Made by a program: the position numbers and the translations under genes. Below the pieces are notes generated by a model. That model did no database searches. It saw only the letters and a list, made by a program, of their open reading frames with translations, and was not told the DNA's origin. From contig JBEKSX010000001.1 of assembly GCA_049516635.1 (NCBI GenBank), forward strand, positions 11,088 through 75,087: a stretch of 64,000 nucleotides of DNA. Direction: 5' to 3'. The stretch is from JBEKSX01 sp049516635. GTDB taxonomy: Bacteria > Bacteroidota > Ignavibacteria > Tepidaquicellales > OLB5. Below, piece by piece: positions 43,202-54,702 of this stretch (the stretch's first letter is position 1; each line of letters starts with the position of its first letter).

Positions 43202-46200
43202 TTACTCGAATATAATTGTGAATAAAGTACCCTTTGGTCGGGTTATCTGGATTGAACCTCTAATCTGCTCAACTAAAGTAGAGATGAGCTTCAATCCGAA
43301 CGTACGGGATTCTGTGATATTGATTTTATCAGGAATACCAATTCCATCGTCTTTGACTTCGAGGGTGTATTTGTTTTGCTTAAGTGTTAACCTGATAAGA
43401 ATCATTCCTTTCTTACGTCCTTTAAAGGCGTGTTTATATGAATTCGTTACAAGCTCATTAATAATAAGTCCACATGGTATGGCATTATCGATGGACATAA
43501 AAATGTCCTTGGCTTCAAGGTTGACCTCAACAGCCGGTTTGCTTGTTCCGAAAGACTGCATGATGTAGGCAATTAGTGTTCTTAGATATTCATCGAAATT
43601 TATTTTACCCAGATTCTTCGATTGATACAGTTTCTGGTGTATGAGAGCCATAGATTGTACACGGTTTTGACTTTCTTTGAACAATTCCAGTGCTCGTTTA
43701 TCTTTTACATAGGTTGATTGTAGCTTCAGCAGGCTCGTGATTATCTGAAGATTATTTTTTACCCTGTGATGAATTTCTTTAAGAAGCACCTCTTTTTCAA
43801 GAAGCGATTGTTTTATTTCATCTTCGGATTTCTTCAGCTCGGTAATATCACGTCCCACTGACTGGTATCCAATAATTTTTTTATTCTCATCGAATAAAGC
43901 CCTATCGGTCCATCTTTGCCATCTTATCTCTTTATCAGGCATCACCATCCTATGTTCGATAGTGGCAACAGGGTTTTGAAAATTAAGAGATTTAAAATGT
44001 TTTTCGAACTTTTGATACTCTTCTTCGGGAATGGTGATATAAAACTTAGTCCCTATCAATTCGTTCTTAGATTTTTTGAAATACCTGCTATAAGCATCAT
44101 TCACATAAGTCAGAGTGCCATCCGGCATCCATCGGTAGATCATTTCCGTTTGGTCCTCAACTATGGCGCGGTATCTTGCTTCACTTTCACGAAGAGCTTC
44201 TTCAATTACTTTGCGTTCTGTTATATCTATAGCAGTTCCGAGTACTGCCGGTTTACCATTATAAATTACCTGCGCTGATGAATAATCCACCCATTTTTCG
44301 GTTCCCTCTTTTGTTAAAATCTTCATTTCATATCTTACCGGTTCTTTCTTACCGAGCAGTTTATTGAGCCCTCTTTGTTTTGCGACATCCTTAAAATCGG
44401 GATGCGTAAATTCCCAAAAATTCTCACCTACTATTTCATCAACTTTGTATCCTGTAAGAATTTCAGCATACGGATTAGCATACACGAATCTTTCATCTTG
44501 AAAGATGACTATTTCCGCGGGCATACATTCAGCCACAACACGAAATTTTTCTTCACTTAGTTTGATGAGATCCTCAGCATTTTTAACTTCAGTTACATCC
44601 AGTACGAGACTTAAAATTGCTTTTTGATTCTCGTATTCTATAAGCACTGATGATATTTGTGCCCACCTTTCTTTACCTGACCTGGAAATTATTATAAAAT
44701 CATAGACAGGATCTACATATTCTCCTTTCATCTGTGTTATGATTCTTTCTTTTATAACTTTCTTGTAATCGGGACGAACCAAATCAAGAAAGTTCATCTT
44801 AAAGAGATCTTTCGCTTCATAACCGAATATGTGCTCAAAGTACGGATTCACATACACAATTCTTTCTCCTTTTGTAATTACAATTGATGCCTGTATTGCT
44901 TCCGTAACAGCACGGAATTTCAGCTCACTTTGCTTTAATGCTTCTTCAGCAGCCTTACGCTCACTGATATCAATGCATATCTGGATAACTGCATGTGTGT
45001 TTCCGAAAGAATCAAATTCCGCATACAAATAAGTATCAAGCCAGACAACTTTTTTATTTCGGTTAATAATTCTGTAATCTATTCTCTTGACCCCTTTAAA
45101 GTTCTCTTTCCTCCACTGGTTATAGAATGAAAACACTCTTTCCCTATCTTCAGGATAAATCATATCAATAAGCTCGGTATCGGACAGGGCATTGAATTCA
45201 TCTTTAGTATATCCCGATTGCCGTGTGAATTCATCATTAACAAATTCGTAAGTACTGTCTTTCACTAACAAACGTGTTACAGCTAAAGGAGAGTTCTCAG
45301 CAAGTTTTCTATATTTCTCCTCACTTAATTGTAGTATATCACGTGACTTTTTTTGTTCTGTAATATCGAGGCCATTTCCGAGGACAGCCGGTTTTCCATT
45401 CAATTCGAACAAAGTAACAGTAAAATCAAGCCATTTCTCTTCACCGCTCTTTGTCATTATTTTGGCTTCATATCTATTAATAACTTTTTCCCCGCGGATT
45501 CTGGCGAGCCCCCGGCTCTTCAATATCTCCTTGAAATCTGGGTGGACTACGTCCCAGAATTTCATTTTTTTCACTTCATCGAGTGTATATCCCGTTAATT
45601 CTAGCGCGTACTCATTCCCATAAAGAAATTTTTCATTCTGAAAGATGTATATCGCGGCAGGGCTAATATCACAAACTGCCCTAAACTTTGCTTCGCTTAA
45701 GCGGACTGCTTCTTCGTATCGCTTTTGTTCGGTGATATCTATGTATAGCTGGTTAATTGCAACCGGATTTCCATTTGTATCCAGATCTGCATAATGATAT
45801 GTATCAAGCCATAGTTGTTCGCCGAATTTATTAAATGCCCTGTAAATGATGTGATTTATTTCTTTAAATCCATCTTTCACCCATGTATTATATATATTTG
45901 TTAAATTATCAAGATCATCCGGATGTATAAGCTCGTTCAGCTGATCTATGGATAGCTGATTAAATTCATCAAGGGTATACCCGGACTGTCTAATAAACTC
46001 ATCATTTACAATTTCATACCTTTTGGTTTTTATTGATAATCTCGTTATAGCAATGGGAGCATTATGTGTTAGCTTTCGATATTTTTCTTCGCTATCCCGC
46101 AAAGAGAGATCAGCTTTCTTTCGTTCAGTAATATCACGCATTATTGCAAGTATTTCATCTTCACCGCTAACGACCAGACGGGTTTCAAAGCAAGTATCTT

Positions 46201-47611
46201 CTCCATTTTTTGAAATTGTAAATTCGAATGTTTGTGTTTCACCGGTCTTAAACGCTGCCGTAATATTTTTCTTCAGAGTTAAAGCAAATTCCGAAGGGAG
46301 CACATCATCAATTTTTTTATTTAGAAAATCCTGAGGTAAAAAGAAAAGGTCACTGATATTTTTTGCCTTACAATCTAAAAAAGTTCCTTCACTGTTGAAT
46401 TGGAACATAATATCAGGTATAGTATTTATCAGTATAGTATTCCTGCGTTCGCTTTTCAACAGCTGTTCTTCAGCCTGTTTTTGCTGTGTAATATCCTGTG
46501 TAAATGCAATAACCCCTACTATTTGCCCTTTTTCATTTCGGTAAGGAATTTTATCGGTTTTAATCCATAAACTCTCACCCTTATCCGTTTTGATCCTATC
46601 TACTATACCAAATTTGGGAATTCCTGTGCTTATTACTTCCCGGTCTTCTTCCAGGAACTTGGCTGCCTCATCAGGATAAAACTCCTCGGTATATTTACCC
46701 TCCATTTCTTCAACAGTACATCCTTTTATTTTTGCTGCAAGTTTATTCACTCTGAGAATCCTGTTGTTATCATCTTTATATGTAATCATTGCAGGCACGG
46801 TATCCAGTATTAATCTATACTCCTCTTGCTGTTTTCTTATTATCTGTTCTGCCCTTTTCTGTTCGGTAATATCGGTCATGATGCTTTCCAGGGCTATAGG
46901 CAGGTTTTTATCATTTGTTATGAGAACATTTCTTTGGTTTATCCACTTAATATCCCCATTTTTATGAATAATCTGATATTCATATATAGGCTGAACATCC
47001 CCTTCCAGTAGCCGGGACCATTGCACATCAAAATAGTGCCGCCAATCAGGATGTATGATATCCTTTAATAATAGAGGTTTATGATAGAATTCTTCAGGAC
47101 CATAACCTGTAATTTCTAAAGAAGCTTTATTCACGTATTCATAATGACCATCGGCTAGAGATATTCTATTAATCATATCCCGTGCATTTTCTGCAAGCCT
47201 GAAATAACGTTTTTCGCTCTCCTCTAACTTCTTTTCAGCATCAAATTTATATAGTGCCATTCTTATAGTGGCTTTCAGGTCTCTATCTTGAAATGGTTTA
47301 AGAATAAAACCATAGGGTTTAGTGGTTTTTGTTCTGTTCAGCGTATCATCATCTTCGTGCGCTGTTAGATAGACTACGGGTATTTGATATAGATCTAATA
47401 TCTTTTTTGCTGCTTCTATTCCATCAATATCTCCCTTCAAAAGTATGTCCATTAATATTAGATCGGGTTTGTATTCACCTGCTAATTTTATAGCTTCTTC
47501 TCCGGTTTCCACTATGTCAGAAGTTTCATATCCTAAACCTATGAGAGTCCTTTTAATATCAAATGCAATGATACTCTCATCTTCGACGATCATTATTTTT
47601 ACCTTTGGCAA
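43202..47611 (-). CDS. Response regulator/nine-PAS/HisKA_2 hybrid histidine kinase
   Basis: 1469 residues, cytosolic, no membrane helix. An N-terminal receiver (1-120, D55 in LILMDILL) is followed by nine PAS/PAC modules (about 130-1260), each closing with a DITE- or DISE-type PAC end, then a HisKA_2 box (LLKEIHHRVKNNLQIITSLLKLQ) and a HATPase domain with DDGIGIP and FGLKLI. The kinase type is that of short-dimer, often light- or redox-linked kinases acting on separate receivers. PAS 4 and 6 resemble each other, as do 5, 7 and 8, which points to internal duplication. No ligand-binding residue can be assigned. Confidence 0.93.
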   Translation of the reverse strand: MPKVKIMIVEDESIIAFDIKRTLIGLGYETSDIVETGEEAIKLAGEYKPDLILMDILLKGDIDGIEAAKKILDLYQIPVVYLTAHEDDDTLNRTKTTKPYGFILKPFQDRDLKATIRMALYKFDAEKKLEESEKRYFRLAENARDMINRISLADGHYEYVNKASLEITGYGPEEFYHKPLLLKDIIHPDWRHYFDVQWSRLLEGDVQPIYEYQIIHKNGDIKWINQRNVLITNDKNLPIALESIMTDITEQKRAEQIIRKQQEEYRLILDTVPAMITYKDDNNRILRVNKLAAKIKGCTVEEMEGKYTEEFYPDEAAKFLEEDREVISTGIPKFGIVDRIKTDKGESLWIKTDKIPYRNEKGQIVGVIAFTQDITQQKQAEEQLLKSERRNTILINTIPDIMFQFNSEGTFLDCKAKNISDLFFLPQDFLNKKIDDVLPSEFALTLKKNITAAFKTGETQTFEFTISKNGEDTCFETRLVVSGEDEILAIMRDITERKKADLSLRDSEEKYRKLTHNAPIAITRLSIKTKRYEIVNDEFIRQSGYTLDEFNQLSIDQLNELIHPDDLDNLTNIYNTWVKDGFKEINHIIYRAFNKFGEQLWLDTYHYADLDTNGNPVAINQLYIDITEQKRYEEAVRLSEAKFRAVCDISPAAIYIFQNEKFLYGNEYALELTGYTLDEVKKMKFWDVVHPDFKEILKSRGLARIRGEKVINRYEAKIMTKSGEEKWLDFTVTLFELNGKPAVLGNGLDITEQKKSRDILQLSEEKYRKLAENSPLAVTRLLVKDSTYEFVNDEFTRQSGYTKDEFNALSDTELIDMIYPEDRERVFSFYNQWRKENFKGVKRIDYRIINRNKKVVWLDTYLYAEFDSFGNTHAVIQICIDISERKAAEEALKQSELKFRAVTEAIQASIVITKGERIVYVNPYFEHIFGYEAKDLFKMNFLDLVRPDYKKVIKERIITQMKGEYVDPVYDFIIISRSGKERWAQISSVLIEYENQKAILSLVLDVTEVKNAEDLIKLSEEKFRVVAECMPAEIVIFQDERFVYANPYAEILTGYKVDEIVGENFWEFTHPDFKDVAKQRGLNKLLGKKEPVRYEMKILTKEGTEKWVDYSSAQVIYNGKPAVLGTAIDITERKVIEEALRESEARYRAIVEDQTEMIYRWMPDGTLTYVNDAYSRYFKKSKNELIGTKFYITIPEEEYQKFEKHFKSLNFQNPVATIEHRMVMPDKEIRWQRWTDRALFDENKKIIGYQSVGRDITELKKSEDEIKQSLLEKEVLLKEIHHRVKNNLQIITSLLKLQSTYVKDKRALELFKESQNRVQSMALIHQKLYQSKNLGKINFDEYLRTLIAYIMQSFGTSKPAVEVNLEAKDIFMSIDNAIPCGLIINELVTNSYKHAFKGRKKGMILIRLTLKQNKYTLEVKDDGIGIPDKINITESRTFGLKLISTLVEQIRGSIQITRPKGTLFTIIFE

Positions 47612-47978
47612 TGCACTATCTCCTTTTCTAATATAGAGGGGGATTAAAGCGATATCGGTGAAAATCCATATAATTCTACCTTGAGAATTACGGGTATTAA
47701 CGAATTCCTGAATTATTAAACAATAATATGCTATTATGTAAAATAATAAAACACATTTATTTTACGCCAATTTATGCAAGTTTGTTAATCTATGATCCGA
47801 ATGGAAGAATATATCATCATTTATTGGATGAATTCTTGAGCTGGCAGAGGGGTCTCTTCGGGAAACCATATTCCGACCTTCTAGCATATAGAAATGTAGT
47901 CGTACCCATGCTAGTGCAAATGGGACCGCAATATCAATGATCAGGTAAGTTTAGGTTAGTTTTCTAATGAAACTCTTG
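47612..47978. other. Spacer between tRNA-Thr and the PAS kinase
   Basis: 367 nt without a supportable gene. It contains a copy of the tRNA-Thr 3' end at 47834-47851. A 70-codon frame across it (47728-47940) has no coding character and reads through that copy. Confidence 0.5.
47834..47851 (-). repeat. Partial copy of the tRNA-Thr 3' end (att-like)
   Basis: TCTTGAGCTGGCAGAGGG occurs here and again at 47974-47991, where it covers the last 13 nt of tRNA-Thr plus five nt downstream. The copies are 140 nt apart in direct orientation. Such duplication is what a tRNA-targeting integrase leaves, but no integrase or element remains. Confidence 0.55.
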
Positions 47979-48050
47979 AGCTGGCAGAGGGACTTGAACC
48001 CCCGACCTGCGCATTACAAGTGCGCTGCTCTACCACTGAGCTATGCCAGC
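47979..48050 (-). tRNA. tRNA-Thr (anticodon TGT)
   Basis: 72 nt on the minus strand. Acceptor GCTGGCA/TGCCAGC, D-arm AGCTCAGTGGTAGAGC, anticodon arm GCGCA-CTTGTAA-TGCGC with anticodon TGT (threonine), T-arm GGGGG-TTCAAGT-CCCTC. CCA is not encoded. Its 3' end is repeated at 47834-47851. Confidence 0.95.
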
Positions 48051-48110
48051 ATGAAATACAAATATAAAATTTCCCCGCAAAATTAACAATAACAATAAGA
48101 AACAATGATT

Positions 48111-48704
48111 TTAAGATATTCTTACGAGGAATGTTCTCAGGCTGGTTAATGCTTTGCCCCGGTGAGAAATTTTATTTTTAGTTACCAGATCAAGCTCGGC
48201 AAAAGTTTTGTTGTATCCTTCGGGTACAAAAAGAGGATCATAGCCAAAGCCATTTTCGCCTTTCATCTCCTCAATTACGTATCCCCTGCATTTTCCTTCG
48301 AACAGCATGTTATTGTAGAGAGAATTGTGCAGAACCAGTATGCATTTGAACCTTGCTGCTCTATGGTCTATATCCACACCTTTCAGTTCGTCCAATAATT
48401 TTTGGCAATTTTGAAGATCACTTGCACTTTCCCCTGCGTATCTGGATGAATGAACACCCGGCTGGTTATTAAGATAAGGAATTTCGAGTCCGGAATCGTC
48501 TGCGATAGTAGTAATTTTTGTGTGGTCGAAAACAATTTTTGCTTTCTTCAAAGCATTATCTTCAAAAGTCTTACAATCTTCCTCCATAATAGGAACTTCA
48601 GGAAAATCATCAATAGAGAAACACTCGATATCCAGCCCGTGAAGAAAATTTTTTATTTCCTTTATCTTACCTTGATTTTTTGAGGCGATTACGATTTGTC
48701 TCAT
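48111..48704 (-). CDS. rdgB: dITP/XTP pyrophosphatase (RdgB/Ham1)
   Basis: House-cleaning NTPase that removes dITP, ITP and XTP. About 197 residues from the chosen ATG 48704 (MRQIVIASKNQGKIKEIKN); a TTG two codons earlier is possible. Signatures are ASKNQGKIKE, the metal-binding region FEDNALKKA and DDSGLEIP, GVHSSRYAG, and GFGYDPLF near the end. It begins 8 nt after the ABC exporter stop and is likely in the same operon. Confidence 0.95.
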   Translation of the reverse strand: MRQIVIASKNQGKIKEIKNFLHGLDIECFSIDDFPEVPIMEEDCKTFEDNALKKAKIVFDHTKITTIADDSGLEIPYLNNQPGVHSSRYAGESASDLQNCQKLLDELKGVDIDHRAARFKCILVLHNSLYNNMLFEGKCRGYVIEEMKGENGFGYDPLFVPEGYNKTFAELDLVTKNKISHRGKALTSLRTFLVRIS

Positions 48705-48712
48705 AATCAAAA

Positions 48713-50500
48713 TTATGCAAAAGTTTCCTTATATTGCAATTGATATAATTTGGAATATATTCCACCAAGTTCAAGAAGTTCATGGTGGGTACCCATTTCC
48801 CTGATTTCACCTTTATGCATAACTATGATCTTATCACATTTCTGTATTGTAGAAAGTCTGTGTGCTATTATGATCGAAGTTCTTCCTTCCATTAATTTTT
48901 CAATTGCTTGCTGGATCAGTATCTCGGATTGGGTATCGACGCTAGAAGTTGCTTCATCGAGTATAAGTATCCGCGGATCAAATGCAAGTGCTCTTGCGAA
49001 AGTAATAAGCTGCCTTTGTCCCTGTGAGAGAGTGACTCCCCTTTCCTTAACATTTTGCTGATACCCCTGGGGCAGTTTCATTATAAAGTCGTCTATACCG
49101 ATGATCTTTGCAGCTTCACGTACTTTCTCAAAGCCAACATTATTCTTGCCGAGCTTAATGTTATTTTCGATAGTATCGGAAAACAGAAAAATATCCTGAA
49201 TAACCAAGCTTATATTCTTCCTCAAGTCCTCCTGCAAAATGTCTTTTATATTTACCTGATCCAACAATATTTCGCCTTTTTGAACATCATAGAACCGGCA
49301 GATGAGATTCATTATAGAAGTCTTTCCGGCACCGGTAGCACCTACAAATGCTACTTTTTCTCCCTCCCTGATATCGAAAGAGAGGTTCTTAAGTACATAT
49401 TCATCTTTGTTATAAGCAAAGAACACATTCTTAAATTCAATATGCCCTTTTACATCTTTAAGCTTGATCGGATGGTCAGGATCGGGAATGACGTTATGCT
49501 GATCGAGAAGCCTGAAAATCCTCTCAGATGAAGCCATAGCAGTCTGCATAATATTGTATTTTTCAGAGAGATCTCTTATAGGTCTGAAGAACATTTCTGC
49601 ATACTGCATGAACGAAATCAGTATGCCGATCGTCAGCGTATTTTGTATCACCCTTCCGCCGCCGTACCAAATTATCAGAGCAATCGAGATCGCACTTATC
49701 AGCTCAACAATAGGGAAAAAGACCGAATAATACAAAACAGAACGTTTGTTAGCCAGTGTGTGCTCGTAATTAATTTCTTTGAATTCATCGTATGTTCGTT
49801 CCTCTTTGCCGAAGATTTTGACCACCAGAATTCCGCTTATATGTTCCTGAAGGTAGGCATTCATTTTAGCTACCAGTGTTCTTACATCACGGTAAGCTGC
49901 TCTTACCTTTCTTCTGAAAATTGCGGTAGCATAGATAAGAGGGATTATCACCGATAAGGAAATTAAGGTCAATTCCCAGCTTTGTGAGAACATGAAGAAT
50001 AAGATTCCTGCAATTGTAAATATATCTGCAAAAACCATCACGATACCAGATGAAAACATCTCGTTTAATACTTCGATATCGTTTGTAAGCCGCGTAACAA
50101 GCCGACCCACGGGATTTTTATCGAAAAAGCTCATCGATAAACCCTGCAGATGCCTGAACAGCTCCATACGCAGGTCATATATCGTTCGCTGGCCAATCCA
50201 CTGAGTCAAATAGGTCATTAGATACTGCAATAAGCCCTGGATAATCAATGTGCCAAAGAGTATCAGAATAATATTCCGTAGTCCTATTGCATCTTTATTC
50301 ACTATATATTTATCTATTGCAATCTTGGTAAGATAGGGCCTAACGGTTGTGGCAAGTGAAATACCTATAGTCAGAATGATAGCTACTATTATCCATCCCC
50401 TATACGGTCTCAAGTATTTCAGGAGGCGCTTCATAAGGTGGGAATCGTAAGCTTTCCCGAGTACTTCGTCTTCGGTCAGTTCTTTTTTATTATTTGCCAT
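48713..50500 (-). CDS. ABC exporter half-transporter, subunit with catalytic Glu and altered signature
   Basis: 595 residues: exporter membrane domain (about 30-340), then an ATPase domain with Walker A GATGAGKTS and Walker B LILDEATSSVD retaining the catalytic Glu. The signature is LSQGQRQ instead of LSGGQ. With the gene just upstream (1-nt gap), which has the reverse pattern, it should form an asymmetric heterodimeric exporter of the same class as the 8.5-12.3 kb pair but clearly distinct in sequence. Substrate unknown. Confidence 0.93.
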   Translation of the reverse strand: MANNKKELTEDEVLGKAYDSHLMKRLLKYLRPYRGWIIVAIILTIGISLATTVRPYLTKIAIDKYIVNKDAIGLRNIILILFGTLIIQGLLQYLMTYLTQWIGQRTIYDLRMELFRHLQGLSMSFFDKNPVGRLVTRLTNDIEVLNEMFSSGIVMVFADIFTIAGILFFMFSQSWELTLISLSVIIPLIYATAIFRRKVRAAYRDVRTLVAKMNAYLQEHISGILVVKIFGKEERTYDEFKEINYEHTLANKRSVLYYSVFFPIVELISAISIALIIWYGGGRVIQNTLTIGILISFMQYAEMFFRPIRDLSEKYNIMQTAMASSERIFRLLDQHNVIPDPDHPIKLKDVKGHIEFKNVFFAYNKDEYVLKNLSFDIREGEKVAFVGATGAGKTSIMNLICRFYDVQKGEILLDQVNIKDILQEDLRKNISLVIQDIFLFSDTIENNIKLGKNNVGFEKVREAAKIIGIDDFIMKLPQGYQQNVKERGVTLSQGQRQLITFARALAFDPRILILDEATSSVDTQSEILIQQAIEKLMEGRTSIIIAHRLSTIQKCDKIIVMHKGEIREMGTHHELLELGGIYSKLYQLQYKETFA

Positions 50501-50501
50501 T

Positions 50502-52250
50502 TTAATCCATACCCTCCAGTTCCTGTTCCAGCAGCTGCTTGAAATAAATATCGGCGTAAATACCTTCCTGCTGTATCAGTGATTCGTGTGTACCCTCTTC
50601 AGCGATACTTCCTTTCTTGAGTACAACAATTCTGTCGGAATTCTTAAGTGTCGATACACGGTGGCTTATTAGAATTGTGGTTCTCTGTTTCATCACATCT
50701 TTTAAAGCTTTTAAGATCTCCTCTTCAGTATATGTATCGACTGCAGAAAAGGCATCATCGAGAATGAGTATCCTGGGATTTATTGCAATTGCACGGGATA
50801 TTGAAGTACGTTGTTTTTGCCCGCCGGATAAATTGATACCCCTTTCTCCAAGGATCGTCTCAAAACGGTTTGGGAAAGTATCAATCTCTTTATAGATCTG
50901 TGAGATTTTAGAAACTGCTATAATGCCGTCTTTATCCATGGTCTCATCTCCGTATGAAATATTATTTTCAATCGTATCGGAGAATAAGAATGTCTCTTGA
51001 GGCACATAACCGATAGAAGTTCTTAATTTCTTTATAGGGATCTTCTTAATATTTGTTCCGTCTACAAGTATCTCACCTTCAGAACACTCGAATAATCTTG
51101 GTATCAAATTCACCAGTGTGGATTTTCCCGAACCGGTATGGCCTATCAAACCTATGGTTTCACCTTCCTTAATTTTAAGATTAAGGTTTTTCAGCACATA
51201 CGGCAGCTCACTGCTATACCTGAAGCTGAGATTTTTAAATTCGATGCTTCCTCTTATCGCCTGAATATTATAGTCTGTTAATTCAGTGTCATTAATTTTA
51301 GGTTCAGAATCGAACACCTTGCATAATCTCATCATAGAAGCGTTCGCTCTCTGCGTAAGATTGATAATCCATCCGAAAGCTATGATTGGCCAGGTTAAAA
51401 GTCCCAGGTATATAATGAACGCTGTCAGCTCACCTAGCGTAAGTGAACCATTTATAACTTTGTTACCACCAACGAAGAGAACTATTACCACGGAAATACC
51501 CGTCAGGAGGAACATCATCGGAAACGAAAATGACTGAACCAATGCCAGAGACATGTTTTTCTTTTGATAATCCAGTGATTCTTCCGCAAAACTGTTTATC
51601 TCGCTTTTCTCTCTCACATAAGCTTTTATTACTTTTATACCTGAAAGATTCTCCTGTGCACGGGTTGTCATATCAGAAAATTGAGTTTGCACTTTCTCAA
51701 ACTTGTAGTTGATGCTTTTTCCGACCCTGTATACAAAATAGGATATCAATGGAATAGGAATAACAGAAACTATTGTAAGCTGTAAGTTTAGTGACATCAT
51801 AAGAGATATCGCCATCAAAAAGTTTATGATAGTTTCTGCTGAATACATGATCCCCGGCCCGAGAAAATTCCGGACTGCGGATATGTCATTTGTAGCCAGA
51901 GCCATTACCTCACCGGTAGAATGATTATGGAAGTACTGCAGATCCTGTTTTCTTACGCATTTAACAAAATCATTTCTCAGATCATTCTCGATTTCCCTTG
52001 ATATTACTATTATTGTTTGCCTTGTAAAATAAAGGAATATTCCGCTCAACACTGCAAATCCGACAGTAACTAGTGCATATTTAAACAGTAATACGGTATC
52101 AGGGTGCGATTTTATCGAGTCAATCGCTCTTGAAATGACGAAAGGCACTATGTTTGTAAATACAGCACCTAAGAGAATTACCGTAAATCCTAAGATTAAC
52201 TTGTTTTTGTATTCAAAAAGATATGGTAGAAGTCGTTTAAGGTATGTCAT
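50502..52250 (-). CDS. ABC exporter half-transporter, subunit with degenerate Walker B (Asp)
   Basis: 582 residues: exporter membrane domain (about 10-320), Walker A GHTGSGKST, canonical LSGGQKQR and Walker B LILDDAFSAVD with Asp in place of the catalytic Glu. The H-loop is ISHRVST. It is the first gene of the exporter-exporter-rdgB operon. Unlike the first exporter operon, the 180 nt upstream contain no short ORF with terminator, so an attenuator is not apparent here. A TAAATTTG box near 52294-52301 could be its promoter element. Confidence 0.93.
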   Translation of the reverse strand: MTYLKRLLPYLFEYKNKLILGFTVILLGAVFTNIVPFVISRAIDSIKSHPDTVLLFKYALVTVGFAVLSGIFLYFTRQTIIVISREIENDLRNDFVKCVRKQDLQYFHNHSTGEVMALATNDISAVRNFLGPGIMYSAETIINFLMAISLMMSLNLQLTIVSVIPIPLISYFVYRVGKSINYKFEKVQTQFSDMTTRAQENLSGIKVIKAYVREKSEINSFAEESLDYQKKNMSLALVQSFSFPMMFLLTGISVVIVLFVGGNKVINGSLTLGELTAFIIYLGLLTWPIIAFGWIINLTQRANASMMRLCKVFDSEPKINDTELTDYNIQAIRGSIEFKNLSFRYSSELPYVLKNLNLKIKEGETIGLIGHTGSGKSTLVNLIPRLFECSEGEILVDGTNIKKIPIKKLRTSIGYVPQETFLFSDTIENNISYGDETMDKDGIIAVSKISQIYKEIDTFPNRFETILGERGINLSGGQKQRTSISRAIAINPRILILDDAFSAVDTYTEEEILKALKDVMKQRTTILISHRVSTLKNSDRIVVLKKGSIAEEGTHESLIQQEGIYADIYFKQLLEQELEGMD

Positions 52251-52435
52251 TATCGTAACTTAATATATTTACAATTTTATAACCATATACAAATTTATAA
52301 AGTTCATTGGAAACAGCAGTATCATTTATATTAATGCGTTTTCATAATACAACTATTCAAGAAATTTCTTTTACAAAAAATATGAAATATAGAATTTTAA
52401 ATAGAGATAGTACATTATATACCTCAATACTTTCC

Positions 52436-52464
52436 TTGACAAACAATTCTAAATTGAGTATTTT
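52436..52464 (+). promoter_or_regulatory. groESL promoter (TTGACA-N17-TATTTT)
   Basis: TTGACA at 52436-52441, a 17-nt spacer and TATTTT at 52459-52464. The -10 box runs into the CIRCE operator, so HrcA binding would block the polymerase. Confidence 0.75.
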
Positions 52465-52489
52465 AGCACTCCTCTAATGAGAGTGCTAA
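52463..52489. promoter_or_regulatory. CIRCE operator (HrcA binding site)
   Basis: A perfect TTAGCACTC-N9-GAGTGCTAA inverted repeat upstream of groES. It predicts heat-shock control by an HrcA repressor; hrcA itself is not in the window. Confidence 0.97.
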
Positions 52490-52542
52490 TATATATTTAT
52501 AAACTATTAATAAACAATACATTAATTTAAGGAGGATTTAAA

Positions 52543-52830
52543 ATGAATCTTAAACCACTTGGAGACAGGGTCGTAGTGAAGCCCAAAGAACCTGAAGAGG
52601 TTACTAAAGGCGGGATCATTCTTCCCGATACCGCAAAGGAAAAACCAATGGAAGGTGAAATAGTAGCGGTAGGAGCAGGAAGAATAGCCGATGACGGCAA
52701 GAAGATTAATATGGAACTCAAGGTCGGTGATAAGGTGCTGTACGGTAAATACAGCGGAACCGAGATAAAGATCAACGATGAAGAATATCTTATCATGCGC
52801 GAAAGCGATGTTTATGCCATCATTAAATAA
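52543..52830 (+). CDS. groES: Co-chaperonin GroES
   Basis: 95 residues. N-terminus [14 protein letters not shown], mobile-loop region [18 protein letters not shown] and the C-terminal [13 protein letters not shown] strand are canonical. The heptameric cap of GroEL. A strong AAGGAGG lies 7 nt before the ATG; groEL follows after 35 nt. Controlled by the CIRCE element 54 nt upstream. Confidence 0.98.
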   Translation: MNLKPLGDRVVVKPKEPEEVTKGGIILPDTAKEKPMEGEIVAVGAGRIADDGKKINMELKVGDKVLYGKYSGTEIKINDEEYLIMRESDVYAIIK

Positions 52831-52841
52831 TTTTAATATAG

Positions 52842-54512
<1,671 letters not shown>

Positions 54513-54540
54513 GAATAGCTTAAAACAGATTAGATGTTAA

Positions 54541-54574
54541 AAAACCCCGCTGAACATGCGGGGTTTAATTTTTT
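54541..54574 (+). terminator. groESL operon terminator
   Basis: AAACCCCGC/GCGGGGTTT stem with a seven-nt loop and a following AATTTTTT, 29 nt after the groEL stop. Confidence 0.92.
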
Positions 54575-54702
54575 CATTTGGTTATATTTGTAGAACTTCC
54601 TCCAGTTTATCCAAGCACAGCAATTTTTTTTCATGTGTTTCAAATTTTATATTTTATTAATTTTGATAATTGTACTATTAATTATTATTTAGAGAGGTTA
54701 CT

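Noticed and set aside
47728..47940. 70-codon ORF on the plus strand
   Set aside because: It runs through the antisense copy of the tRNA-Thr 3' end (reads SWQRGL), a common source of false ORFs, and has no start signal or recognisable domain.
52251..52435. Possible second attenuator upstream of exporter pair 2
   Set aside because: No terminator-type hairpin or short ORF with a start signal was found on the minus strand.
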